Source: Atherix ibis
Lineage: Eukaryota > Arthropoda > Insecta > Diptera > Athericidae
NCBI GenBank assembly: GCA_958298945.1
Contig: OY282607.1
Coordinates: forward strand, 92,511,270-92,575,269
Length of the DNA stretch: 64,000 bases
Reading direction: 5' to 3'
Shown here: one piece after another, positions 54,130 to 64,000 of the stretch
Position numbering within the stretch: position 1 is the stretch's first letter
Layout: each line of letters begins with the position of its first letter
The notes under the pieces: model-generated
Database searches by the model: none
The model's input: the letters and a program-made list of their open reading frames with translations, nothing else
Told to the model about the DNA's origin: nothing
Translations under genes and position numbers: made by a program

Positions 54130-55724
54130 TTATATACATATATATATATAGTAATGGTACAATATTTTTATACATTTATATAATATATATTTTAATTATT
54201 TATATAAATCATAATCATTCGTAAGACAAATTTACTTATCTTTATTATAATAATCGATAGTATTCTAGTTATAGAAAGAACTAAGTATATATGTACGTAT
54301 ATATGTATACGTTTATCAGCTTCATAAGATTTTTACTAATATAATAATTATAAATTTATTCTAAAAAAAATCTTTATTTTTTCGATATTTGATTTTTTTT
54401 TAAATCGAATTCTCTTTTTTACAATAAGAAATAAAGATATGTCTTAACAAATTTACCTTTCAATATGTTGAAGGAAGCGGGCATTGATGGCGACATCATA
54501 TCTAGAGAAAATAAATTATAACAACAAAGCCCCAATAACTACACATCCAAATATTTAGAAAAAAAATAATAATTTTTTTGTTGTATATACTAAAGCAGTT
54601 TTTTGTTGTTGACTAGCAATAATTTTGTTTGGTCTTTTTGTTTTAATTCTTATCAACTTATATATTTATTAGAAGCTCTACAATAATTACATATTTCTTA
54701 GATTCTTAAAATATAATTGCTCTAACGGGGGAAAAACTATTCTTCCTTTGAATTGAAAAAATAATAATGTATAAATAATATAAACACAAATTAATGTTAA
54801 CATGTAATAAAAAAAAAATAACGAATAATAGGCGAAATATCAGTTAATTAAATTTATTATTAATGGCATAGGAAGCAAACAGCATATGTATGGAGTCAAG
54901 AGAATATTTTTCTTTAATTTTTTACTTTTATGATAGGAAACTAAAACATCATTTCATGCTATAATATTTCAAATTGGAAATAATCATTCTGTAAAACCAT
55001 TCAATTTTATTTTAATTTTTCGAATTACGTAAAAATACTGATTTTTTTTATTTTCGAAAAAAATTTAGAATTTTTCTTATTGAATTTTTGTTTATGCCAA
55101 TATTTGATTTTTTTTCTTAACTTTTCATGGTTCTACTATTATACTTATGCACAAATAAAAATTAATATCAATCAAGTTTTTACGAGTTTTCTACACTAAT
55201 TACAGATATGGTAAAATTATTGATAGATCTCAAAAAAAAAATAGCAAAAATCTACTATATTTTAGACCTTTGTTCATATTAAATAAGTTTTTTTTTTGTT
55301 ATAAATTACTATTACTATATAGTAGTTTACTAAACTTACCATAAATACAGAATGAATAAATTTTGATAATAATATTTCTTTTTAACCTTTTTCCGATAAA
55401 TAAATTTTATTTTTATCTTTGAGAAAAATCAATTTTTATGTTAAGACTAGGAATAGTTTTTACAAAATTGGGGATCAATTTTTGTTATAGTGTAGAAAAC
55501 TCATCTTGCAATTAATCATATTTTCACATATTTATTAATAATAATTTCAATCATGCTCTGTATACAAATAATAATTATGATAACTATATTAAATAATTAA
55601 TAAAAACAAAAATTATTTTAATCACAAATAAGTATAAACAAAAATGGAAATTGGACTTACGGCCGCTTGGCGTTGATGGTGCTGCATTTGCAGCAATTTG
55701 TTTATAATTACTAGGCAATGACAT
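48276..55724 (-). CDS. Bap111: BAP111/dalao, HMG-box subunit of SWI/SNF (SMARCE1 orthologue)
   Basis: Minus-strand exons are 55724-55661, 54501-54457, 53738-53611, 53536-53330, one of 52637-52553 or 51751-51667, then 50716-50618, 50550-50276, 50191-49967, 49288-49028, 48971-48398 and 48328-48276. They give 671 residues with either alternative exon. It starts [20 protein letters not shown]. The HMG box lies in the fourth exon ([43 protein letters not shown]) and continues into the alternative exon. A SMARCE1 coiled-coil block follows ([60 protein letters not shown]). The C-terminal third is Pro/Gln-rich. The protein is a core subunit of Brahma (BAP/PBAP) remodelling complexes, binding nucleosomal DNA through the HMG box. 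The two 85-nt exons are discussed separately. Confidence 0.93.
51667..51751 (-). other. Bap111: Bap111 alternative exon B (85 nt)
   Basis: Encodes [20 protein letters not shown] followed by SAKNKAKS and is the form matching vertebrate SMARCE1 ([19 protein letters not shown]). The acceptor TTTTACAG is preceded by a strong pyrimidine tract; the donor is GTATGT. Phase 0 in, phase 1 out. Confidence 0.9.
52553..52637 (-). other. Bap111: Bap111 alternative exon A (85 nt), homologous to exon B
   Basis: Encodes [20 protein letters not shown] followed by KYKLKQQR. It has the same length and phases as exon B and 11 of 28 identical residues, including the LKTYH--P-Y-A core. The acceptor (ATTTGAAG) has a weak pyrimidine tract and the donor is GTACAC, so it looks weaker than exon B and probably depends on regulation. 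Confidence 0.82.
52790..53200. other. Less AT-rich block in the Bap111 intron upstream of exon A
   Basis: About 400 bp of more balanced composition between the HMG exon and alternative exon A. AAGTGTGAC occurs near 53140 and its complement GTCACACTT near 52810, as loose inverted ends, together with an internal palindrome ACACTTATTCTCAAGTGT. It may be an old MITE or an intronic regulatory element. No coding sequence. Confidence 0.4.
54097..54150. repeat. (TA)n microsatellite in a Bap111 intron
   Basis: Two TA runs separated by a few T-rich bases, in the intron between the second and third coding exons. Confidence 0.9.
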
Positions 55725-56488
55725 TATTTTGATTATTTCTTATTTTTCTGGAATGCAAATTAATTTATTAGTAAGTTTTTTTTATATATATTTAATATTA
55801 GAAAGTATGAAATTGTATAATTACACATATATTTCATATAGAAAATGTTCTGTCAAATGTGGAATAGGAAAATTTCTGCTCTAACTTAACTTCTCTATAA
55901 AGTAAAACACAAACTTTTACCGTATAAATATAAGTTATTCTTATATATTAGAAAATACTATTTTGTTGAATGAAATTACATATTTTTAATTGTAAGGATT
56001 AAACAGAATTCATATTAAATTGTACTCAATGATCGAAATAAAACACTTCCGAGAATACCGTCAGTAATAACTTCGTCAATTGAAATAAGGCATTTTTCGT
56101 TAAAGTCGCTTACAAAACTTACTGTATTCAATTTAACCATAAAATAATTGACTCAATAAAATTGTTAAGTATATTTTTAAAAATAAAAACTTATATTTAT
56201 ATTTTTATTATACGGTAATAATTATAATTAAAAAATTAGTAATTAAATGACAATTACTGATGAAAAGTAAATATATTTTGTTACATTTTAGAGAATATGT
56301 ATGTAAACATAAGCTCATTCCATATAAAAAATGTTGATTACAATTGGTTGTCAGCGTGCTTTTACTGTAATTTGTGTCAGTCACATTATGGGGGCATTAT
56401 TGTGATTTTATATAAATTAAAAATTCTCTGTATTAAATTTAATAAAAATTTTCTATAATAAACAATATATTAGACACTATTAAATAAA
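55725..56488. promoter_or_regulatory. Shared divergent promoter region, Bap111 / Nup58
   Basis: 764 bp between the two start codons, AT-rich. It must contain both 5' UTRs and promoters. No specific element can be named with confidence. Confidence 0.5.
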
Positions 56489-58942
56489 ATGTCTGGATTT
56501 AATTTACCAAACACTAATCCCTCAGGTGGATTTAGCCTAGGAGCAGTGTAATGAAGGTTTGTTGTTAAAAGCGCCAAAATGTTAAAGTTGTGTGTTTTTT
56601 AGTTCTTCGGCAACTCCCACATTAGGAGCGTCAGCAACAACAAAAGCTACAGGATTCGCAACTCCATTCAATTTTGGTGCCCCAGCAGCAACAACTTCAA
56701 CCGCGACTTCAGCACCTGCCGGTACTTTAGGATTTAATTTTGGTACAGCACCAACATCTGCTCCGCCCACATCACAAGGATTTGCTCCAGCAACTTCACA
56801 AGGATTTGCTCCAGCAACTTCACAAGGATTTGCTCCAGCAACTTCACAAGGATTTGCTCCAGCCACTTCGCAAGGTTTCGCCCCAGCCACTTCACAAGGA
56901 TTTGCTCCAGCCACTACACAAGGATTTTCTCCGGCCACTACACAAGGATTTGCTCCAGCCACTACACAAGGATTTGCTCCGGCCACTACACAAGGATTTG
57001 CTCTTGGATTTGGAGCAGCAACGCCTGCAGTTTCGACTGGTTTTTAATTTAAACATATACGTAACATATAGTTTGTGCTCATCAATTTTATTGTATATCA
57101 GCCACTAGTGTGAGTACTGGATTTGGTTTCGGTGGACAGCAGCCGAATAAAACAACATCTGCAGTAGCGGGTTTTAATTTTGGTACGACAACAGCGGCTC
57201 CTCCGTCAACCGGTTTTAATTTTGCCAATACAAGCACTACAACAACAACAGGATCAGGATTTGGTTTACTCTCAGCAACTACAACTGCACCAACATTGCC
57301 TGCAGGGTACGCTATTTAATTAATAGACAAGACAAACTGTTTTAAAATAAAATATATTGATTTTAGTTTTGGGGCTCAGCCTACCACATCTGCTCCATCG
57401 TTTTCATTCAATTTGAATAAGCTACCAACAACAACTACAGCTTGTGGAACATTAGGTGGAATAGGAGGTTTATTCAACACTGCAACAACTACAACATCAG
57501 CCACAGCGCCTAATGTAGGTTTGGGAGGAGTTGATGTGAATGCATCGCAGTTAAAATCATTAGAAGGCAAAACAGATAATTTAAAAGCAAAGGAAACGCT
57601 GATTCCTGAACCAATTATGAAAACAGTAACTAGTTTAGAAACTTATATTAAACAACAAAAGACTGCTAGCTCTGATATCGCGCGCACATCTACAAGAAAA
57701 TTATTTAGTGTCTCAAATGAAATTCAACGTTTAAACTGGTCTCTTCAAGAAATGTCCAATCTTGTTGAAAATAATTATAATCAAATAAAATCACTACGAA
57801 CTGAAACTTCACGTGCTATTCAGCACGCCGAAATGGCTCAAAGAACACAAGAAACTCCAGTTGGTTTGCAATTCGAAAATACAGCACCTTTTCAGTATTT
57901 CTTGGAGCTTGTGCAAAAATATGAAGAAGATTTAATAACGTTCCGAAGTCAAGTTGAATTAGCTGATAAGCATATGAAATCTTTAACAAATCCACAGACA
58001 CTAAGCCCAGAAGATTTGAAACGTGGTCTACAACAAATTCACGAAAGTTTTGTAGCTCTAGCTGGAAGAATGCATGAAATGCACCAAAAGGTTCACTTTT
58101 ATAATTTAAATCAATTATCTTTATTTTCTCTAAAATTTTCCATTTATGAATGATCAATTTTAGGTTGAAACTCAAAAGCAACAATACCTAAACTTAAGAA
58201 AATATCTATTGCGAGATAAAACAAATGTTTTTGAAGAACTGGAAAAAGAACAGGCAAAGGAGAATACAAACAAAGTCTCTAGTGGGCCTACACCATTTTC
58301 GACATTGAGCGGAATAAATTATGGAATACCTCTTGGATCACATAATCAAGGTTTAGGAACATACATTCAAAGATTTTAAAATGAAAATAGTCAATATGTA
58401 GAAAATTATATGTTTATATGCATATTACTATTTAGTAAGAAAATAGTTAAATAACAATAATATTTTTCTTAAGAAAATAGATGATTTTTCTTATTTTCAC
58501 TAGAAATTTTTTTTATAGTCCTAATAATTTGAAAAAGTGCTCTTTGATTTGTCGATTAATAATAAAACTATAATATCGCATTTATTGCTTTATAAAAAAA
58601 TGTAGTAATAAAATTTTTGTTGCAATATTAAAATTTAATAGAGGCAACAAAGATTAATAAAGAAAATTGATTCTATACGATGTATTTTGTGGTAGAATAA
58701 GAGAATTCGTTGAAGAAAATTGAAATGAATTTTTTCCATCAGCAGCTCCTTCGGTATGGCAGAGTAGCGTAACGAATCGACAAAATACAGCGGCAACAGG
58801 ATCTGTCCTTGGCACATCAACATTCCAACCGCAATTTCCATCTTCATCAAATATGAATACTACTGGTTTTGGAACTGCATCGTTTAATGACAATTTCAAT
58901 TTGCAAAGGCCACCAATCGGAGCGAAACGGAATAAGTTTTGA
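56489..58942 (+). CDS. Nup58: Nucleoporin Nup58 (p58/p45), central-channel FG nucleoporin
   Basis: Six exons (56489-56547, 56603-57039, 57102-57306, 57367-58090, 58164-58350, 58743-58942) join in frame to 603 residues, close to vertebrate NUP58. The N-terminal half is Ala/Thr/Gly-rich with FG, GFNFG and GFGF motifs plus ten tandem QGF repeats. The structured part (about residues 280-430) shows [40 protein letters not shown] and [20 protein letters not shown], the coiled-coil region that pairs with Nup54 and Nup62 in the central channel. A shorter FG-type tail follows and ends IGAKRNKF. The protein helps form the permeability barrier and cargo path of the nuclear pore. The exon 2 donor (GTTTTT) is weak but is the frame-keeping choice. 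Intron 5 can be retained to give an early stop (see findings). Confidence 0.93.
56769..57008 (+). repeat. Nup58: 24-bp coding minisatellite in Nup58 (ten QGF repeats)
   Basis: Ten tandem units of 24 bp encode TSQGFAPA (six) and [12 protein letters not shown] (four) octapeptides. Synonymous changes are few, so the array is a recent expansion. The order is Gly-Phe rather than the Phe-Gly of classical FG repeats. Confidence 0.93.
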
Positions 58943-60146
58943 TGATCGATGTTAGCCTTGTATTCAAATGAATTTTGTTCAAGTTTTAAACTTTTCTCAA
59001 TAATATTAATAGTTTTTTCATTCGTTCATGTATAAAATTACTCAGTTTTTATTTATTTTCATTTTAAGTTGTATGTTATTAATCTTAGTAGAAAGTAATA
59101 ATTATTTTTACTTACTTTGGTTCTTATTATTTTTTACATCGATACAATTATATTTGTAAGCCATTTATATTTATATAAGAAAGGTTTTTTTTTGCATTTC
59201 GTTAATAAATTTAATTGTGTTATGTTTATTTTTTACTAATTATTCAGTACTTAATAAAAATTGGGGACCAAATAATTATTAATATTTTTGTATAATTTTA
59301 TTACAAAATATATTTTTCGGTTCAAAAGTTTCACGTGGGCGAATAATTAATATTTTCTCGAAGTTCTTTGTAAAAGTATAGGAATAAAAATGTATTGTAT
59401 GTGCCTAATTTTCAAAAAAGCAGCATATTGCGTTCTTTAGTTCTTTATCGACGTTCAACTATAAACCAACTAATAAAATAAGTGAGTGAAAATTACACTA
59501 AAATGTTTTTTTTTTTTAATGATAATCGATTTAACTTTGTTTTACAATTTTTAAAGAGTGATAACATTATATTTATGATAATTTTTAATAAAAAAAAAAC
59601 TACAATTTAGCTTTGACAGAATTTAAAAAATTCTATTTTGTCAAGTTTTTAAATATTACGAATTTGATTTGTGCCATTTATATTTGATTGAAAATGATAT
59701 TTTATAAGAAAATATTACATTATTTAAAATACTATATAATATTTGATTGAAAAGACTTTTTAGTCAGTTATAAATATATATATATTTTTTAATCAAAATT
59801 ACTGTTTAAAATTTTATTGTAAATTGTTTGGCATAGTTCAGTTTTATTATATTTAGACTTTATTATAATAACAATAATAAATAATAATAGTATTTATATT
59901 TTTCATATAATATTATTTTACAGAATACATATTAGGAATATATTTTTAAATGTTTAACTTAAATAAACAATTAGTTTTCATCAATATACATACTTATTTA
60001 TATGTATATATAATATGAGAAGGCAAATATTTTCATTTTCTATGCTTCTTAATTATAAAAATACAAAAATTTCATTTTATTCTCAATGTGATCAAAATAT
60101 TTAGAATAATAATTACAAAAATACCAAATAATTATTTAATCACATT
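58943..60146. other. Intergenic/3' region between convergent Nup58 and ALG-2
   Basis: AT-rich sequence with 3' UTRs of both genes. Nothing else recognised. Confidence 0.6.
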
Positions 60147-61647
<1,501 letters not shown>

Positions 61648-62358
61648 CTTAACTACTTTGCTTTAACTCACGAGGATATTTCCAGACACTGACTTTCTAT
61701 ACCAATCACTAAATTTCAAGGGAATTTCACTATTTCGTCACAGCTTCTACGTCAAGCATTTCATGTATGACTTATCGATTGTCTTTAAATAGCCTAATTC
61801 ATTAGCAGTACAACCATTTATGCGTAAAGTTAGTGACAATTTATGAAATGAGCATTGGCGCGCATCTATTTTGTCTCTAATCGATCGATATTACAAATTA
61901 TCGCAACCACCTGCTGAATGCTGTCAAATTTGCATAATGTTTTCAAACATAAATAGCCTTTGTACATGCAACGATTCAAATTAACATATTTACGAATGTT
62001 TGCCTATAAAAATATCTGAGCAATACGAACTCATTTGAATATATACGCAAGAAAAGGTGTGATTGCTTTTTTAATTATACAAAAGAGCACTACGATGATT
62101 ATAAGAAAGTATTTTTTTTTCTAATTCTGAAGTATGATAATTGTTTGCTAATTGAACTTTAGCTTTTAATTGTTAATTATATCAAAAAATATATCGTATA
62201 AAAATAACTATAATCAAAGAAACGGAAAAAAATATCCGTCAGTATTTATCATTAACATAATTTTAGAAACATTGACATTGTGAAAAAAATTGCAAAAAAC
62301 ACCTTGTGAAAAAAATTCTAAAACAGTTTTTTGTTTTTTTTTCTTCTAAATAATTTAT
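61648..62358. promoter_or_regulatory. ALG-2 upstream region and UTP13 3' region
   Basis: 711 bp between the stop of UTP13 and the start of ALG-2, both on the minus strand. It holds the UTP13 3' UTR, which extends leftward from 62359, and the ALG-2 promoter. No specific element recognised. Confidence 0.45.
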
Positions 62359-64000
62359 TCAATGATCCACATTCATATTGAGATGATGTTCCATTGCATT
62401 CAGCGTGAATTCAATAAAATTCAAATCTTTTAAATGTTCTGTCGTCCGTTTAAAATGTCTTTCAGTATATGGTAAGGTATCCTCTATTAGTTTACTCATA
62501 TTTGTAGGACGAAATTCGCCAGATAGCATTTGTTTACTAAGAATGGTCAACACTAATTGAGCTGGTCGGCAAAAACGACTATTTGTATTCCAAGTGATAG
62601 CATGTTTTAGCAAATTCTCTTTGTGTATTTCGTTCAAACACTTAATGGTATCTTCTAGTCCGGAATCACCTTCTATAATTACATTATTTATAATTTTTAA
62701 TGTTAAATTTGGTCTCTCTAGTTTCAGAGCTAGCCTGAGCGCTTTCAGCATTTTCTTCTGTTGTATTAAATTATTTAGTTCTTGTTCATCAAGCAATTCT
62801 TCTTGTTTTTGTTGAAATTCTGCTAGTTTCTTTTCTTCTGTGACATCCTTCCAACGAATAAGTAAAGAATCTGATCCTCCGCTAAAGAAGAATGTTTCAT
62901 CTGGTGATACTGCAATGGTCCAAATACGGCCTTCGTGCTTATCGAGTGTTGTGCAGCAGTCTCCGCTCTTAATATCCCAAACTTTTATTAAACCGTCTGA
63001 ACTGGCCGAAAGTATTTGCATTCCGTGAGATATGAATTCTGCCCACAGAACGGAGCTTTCATGACCTTCAATTGATTTTAAACAGCTCATATCGACCACT
63101 GACCACAATTTTAAAGTACAGTCTGCTGAACTTGTTAACAGCACCTGATCTTCTGGTGAGAAACGCACACTCCATACACCACGGCGATGGCCACGAAAAA
63201 CGCCCAAAAATTCTAAATCTGAAGCAGACCATAATTTTGCGGTTTTATCTTGCGATGCGGTTACTACAAAACGGTCGTTTGGCGATATTGTGACGCAGTT
63301 AATATCTTTCTCGTGGGCGATTTTTGTTGCCATACACGTTAGAACGGTAGGCTCTTCGCTATTTTCGAACTCCTTTGGTACCGACCACAATTTAAGACAT
63401 GTATCTTGACTAACTGAAACACAAAAAGTGTGTAATATTCTACCGAAGCACACAGAGCCCACCGTAGCTGTATGTTTAGCACCACGCGCCACACACCTCA
63501 CCTGTAACGTACCAGGGTTTAATTCCCATATCCGTATAGTATTATCTTTACTGCATGATAGTAACAGGTTCTTATAGCTTGAAAAGCCTATTACAATATC
63601 GGTATGGCCCTTCAATAATTGACAATTCATGTTGGAAGTATCGTAAAATTTAATGTCATTGCTATTTGTAGCCACAGCCAAGAAACGTCCCTTTTTTCCA
63701 ACAAAGCAAATATCAAGGATTTCATCACTGAATCCCACTAATTGCTTAGAACAATGGAAAGAAGAAATATTATATACTATGATATTGTGATCAGCACTAA
63801 CAACTAACAGTTGTGATTTATTTTTATGGTAAAACATCTGAGTTATGGCTAATCCTCCAGCTTTATCAGACTTCGATATAAGACTGTTTGTTTGTATGTA
63901 AATTATTTTTGATTTAGTACATTCCCAAACACTGACTTTACCAAATTCTCCACCAATCGCAGCATATATTAAATTCTCTGACTCTGGCGACTCCAAAACA
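62359..64000 (-). CDS. TBL3: UTP13/TBL3, WD40 small-subunit processome protein (5'-truncated by window)
   Basis: One open exon runs from the right window edge to the stop at 62359-62361, at least 546 residues. The N-terminus lies outside. At least eight WD40 repeats can be read, for example LLKGHTDIVIGFSSYKNLLL, SCSKDNTIRIWEL, HEKDINCVTISPNDRFVVTA, SQDKTAKLWSA, FRGHRRGVWSVRFSPEDQVL, SSADCTLKLWSV, and SASSDGLIKVWDIKSGDCCT. A linker with a coiled coil follows (KKLAEFQQKQEELLDEQELN). The C-terminal Utp13 domain covers about the last 140 residues (KALRLALKLERPNLTLKIIN, ETLKCL-type helix, LPYTERHFKRTTEHLKDLNF). UTP13 belongs to the UTPB complex of the nucleolar SSU processome needed for 18S rRNA maturation. 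There are no introns in the visible part. Confidence 0.95.
   Translation of the reverse strand, partial: VLESPESENLIYAAIGGEFGKVSVWECTKSKIIYIQTNSLISKSDKAGGLAITQMFYHKNKSQLLVVSADHNIIVYNISSFHCSKQLVGFSDEILDICFVGKKGRFLAVATNSNDIKFYDTSNMNCQLLKGHTDIVIGFSSYKNLLLSCSKDNTIRIWELNPGTLQVRCVARGAKHTATVGSVCFGRILHTFCVSVSQDTCLKLWSVPKEFENSEEPTVLTCMATKIAHEKDINCVTISPNDRFVVTASQDKTAKLWSASDLEFLGVFRGHRRGVWSVRFSPEDQVLLTSSADCTLKLWSVVDMSCLKSIEGHESSVLWAEFISHGMQILSASSDGLIKVWDIKSGDCCTTLDKHEGRIWTIAVSPDETFFFSGGSDSLLIRWKDVTEEKKLAEFQQKQEELLDEQELNNLIQQKKMLKALRLALKLERPNLTLKIINNVIIEGDSGLEDTIKCLNEIHKENLLKHAITWNTNSRFCRPAQLVLTILSKQMLSGEFRPTNMSKLIEDTLPYTERHFKRTTEHLKDLNFIEFTLNAMEHHLNMNVDH

Noticed and set aside
54097..54150. TA run considered as a transposon target or end
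   Set aside because: Plain (TA)n microsatellite without inverted ends.
56582..57108. Repetitive open frames opposite and in shifted frames over the Nup58 minisatellite
   Set aside because: A 24-bp repeat keeps several frames open; only the QGF frame fits the nucleoporin and its splice phases.

Overview
This window is AT-rich eukaryotic DNA, most likely from a fly. It has short GT-AG introns of about 50-80 bp, insect-type genes, mauritiana- and irritans-like mariners and DD41D (rosa-like) transposons. Homology was judged by eye from translated reading frames, with no database search. The dipteran assignment is inference; an arthropod genome is close to certain.

The left 26 kb holds no recognisable host gene. 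It is a graveyard of transposons. At least seven decayed copies of a Tc1/mariner-superfamily transposase with DD41D spacing are present (about 2.4-3.1, 5.7-7.8, 11.5-13.0, 15.9-16.7, 21.2-21.8, 21.8-22.2 and 24.5-26.3 kb). Younger DD34D mariners sit inside three of them and inside a Jockey-type retrotransposon. There are also two mauritiana-type mariners, a small MITE with 40-bp inverted ends, a Helitron fragment, a simple tandem array at the extreme left and a tandem array with a unit of about 160 bp near 23 kb. Several copies carry fold-back (snap-back) rearrangements. A gene-free, very AT-rich stretch follows from 26.3 to 29.9 kb.

The right 34 kb is a compact array of conserved housekeeping genes. 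In order they are: a retinol-dehydrogenase-like SDR (+), a starvin/BAG-domain protein (+), Vps51 (-), TRAP-delta/SSR4 (+), a MADF-BESS DNA-binding protein (-), an ABHD18-type alpha/beta hydrolase (+), the SWI/SNF HMG subunit BAP111/dalao (SMARCE1 orthologue) (-), nucleoporin Nup58 (+), the penta-EF-hand protein ALG-2 (-) and the 5'-truncated UTP13/TBL3 WD40 protein (-). All exon joins given keep the reading frame. Vps51/TRAP-delta and Bap111/Nup58 are head-to-head pairs with short shared promoter regions. TRAP-delta and the MADF gene converge with only 117 bp between stop codons. The genes do not form one pathway; they cover trafficking, ER translocation, chromatin, the nuclear pore and ribosome biogenesis.

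The most interesting host-gene signal is in Bap111. Two homologous 85-nt exons directly follow the HMG exon. Using exactly one keeps the frame, while using both or neither creates a stop. This is the signature of mutually exclusive alternative exons in a chromatin-remodelling subunit.
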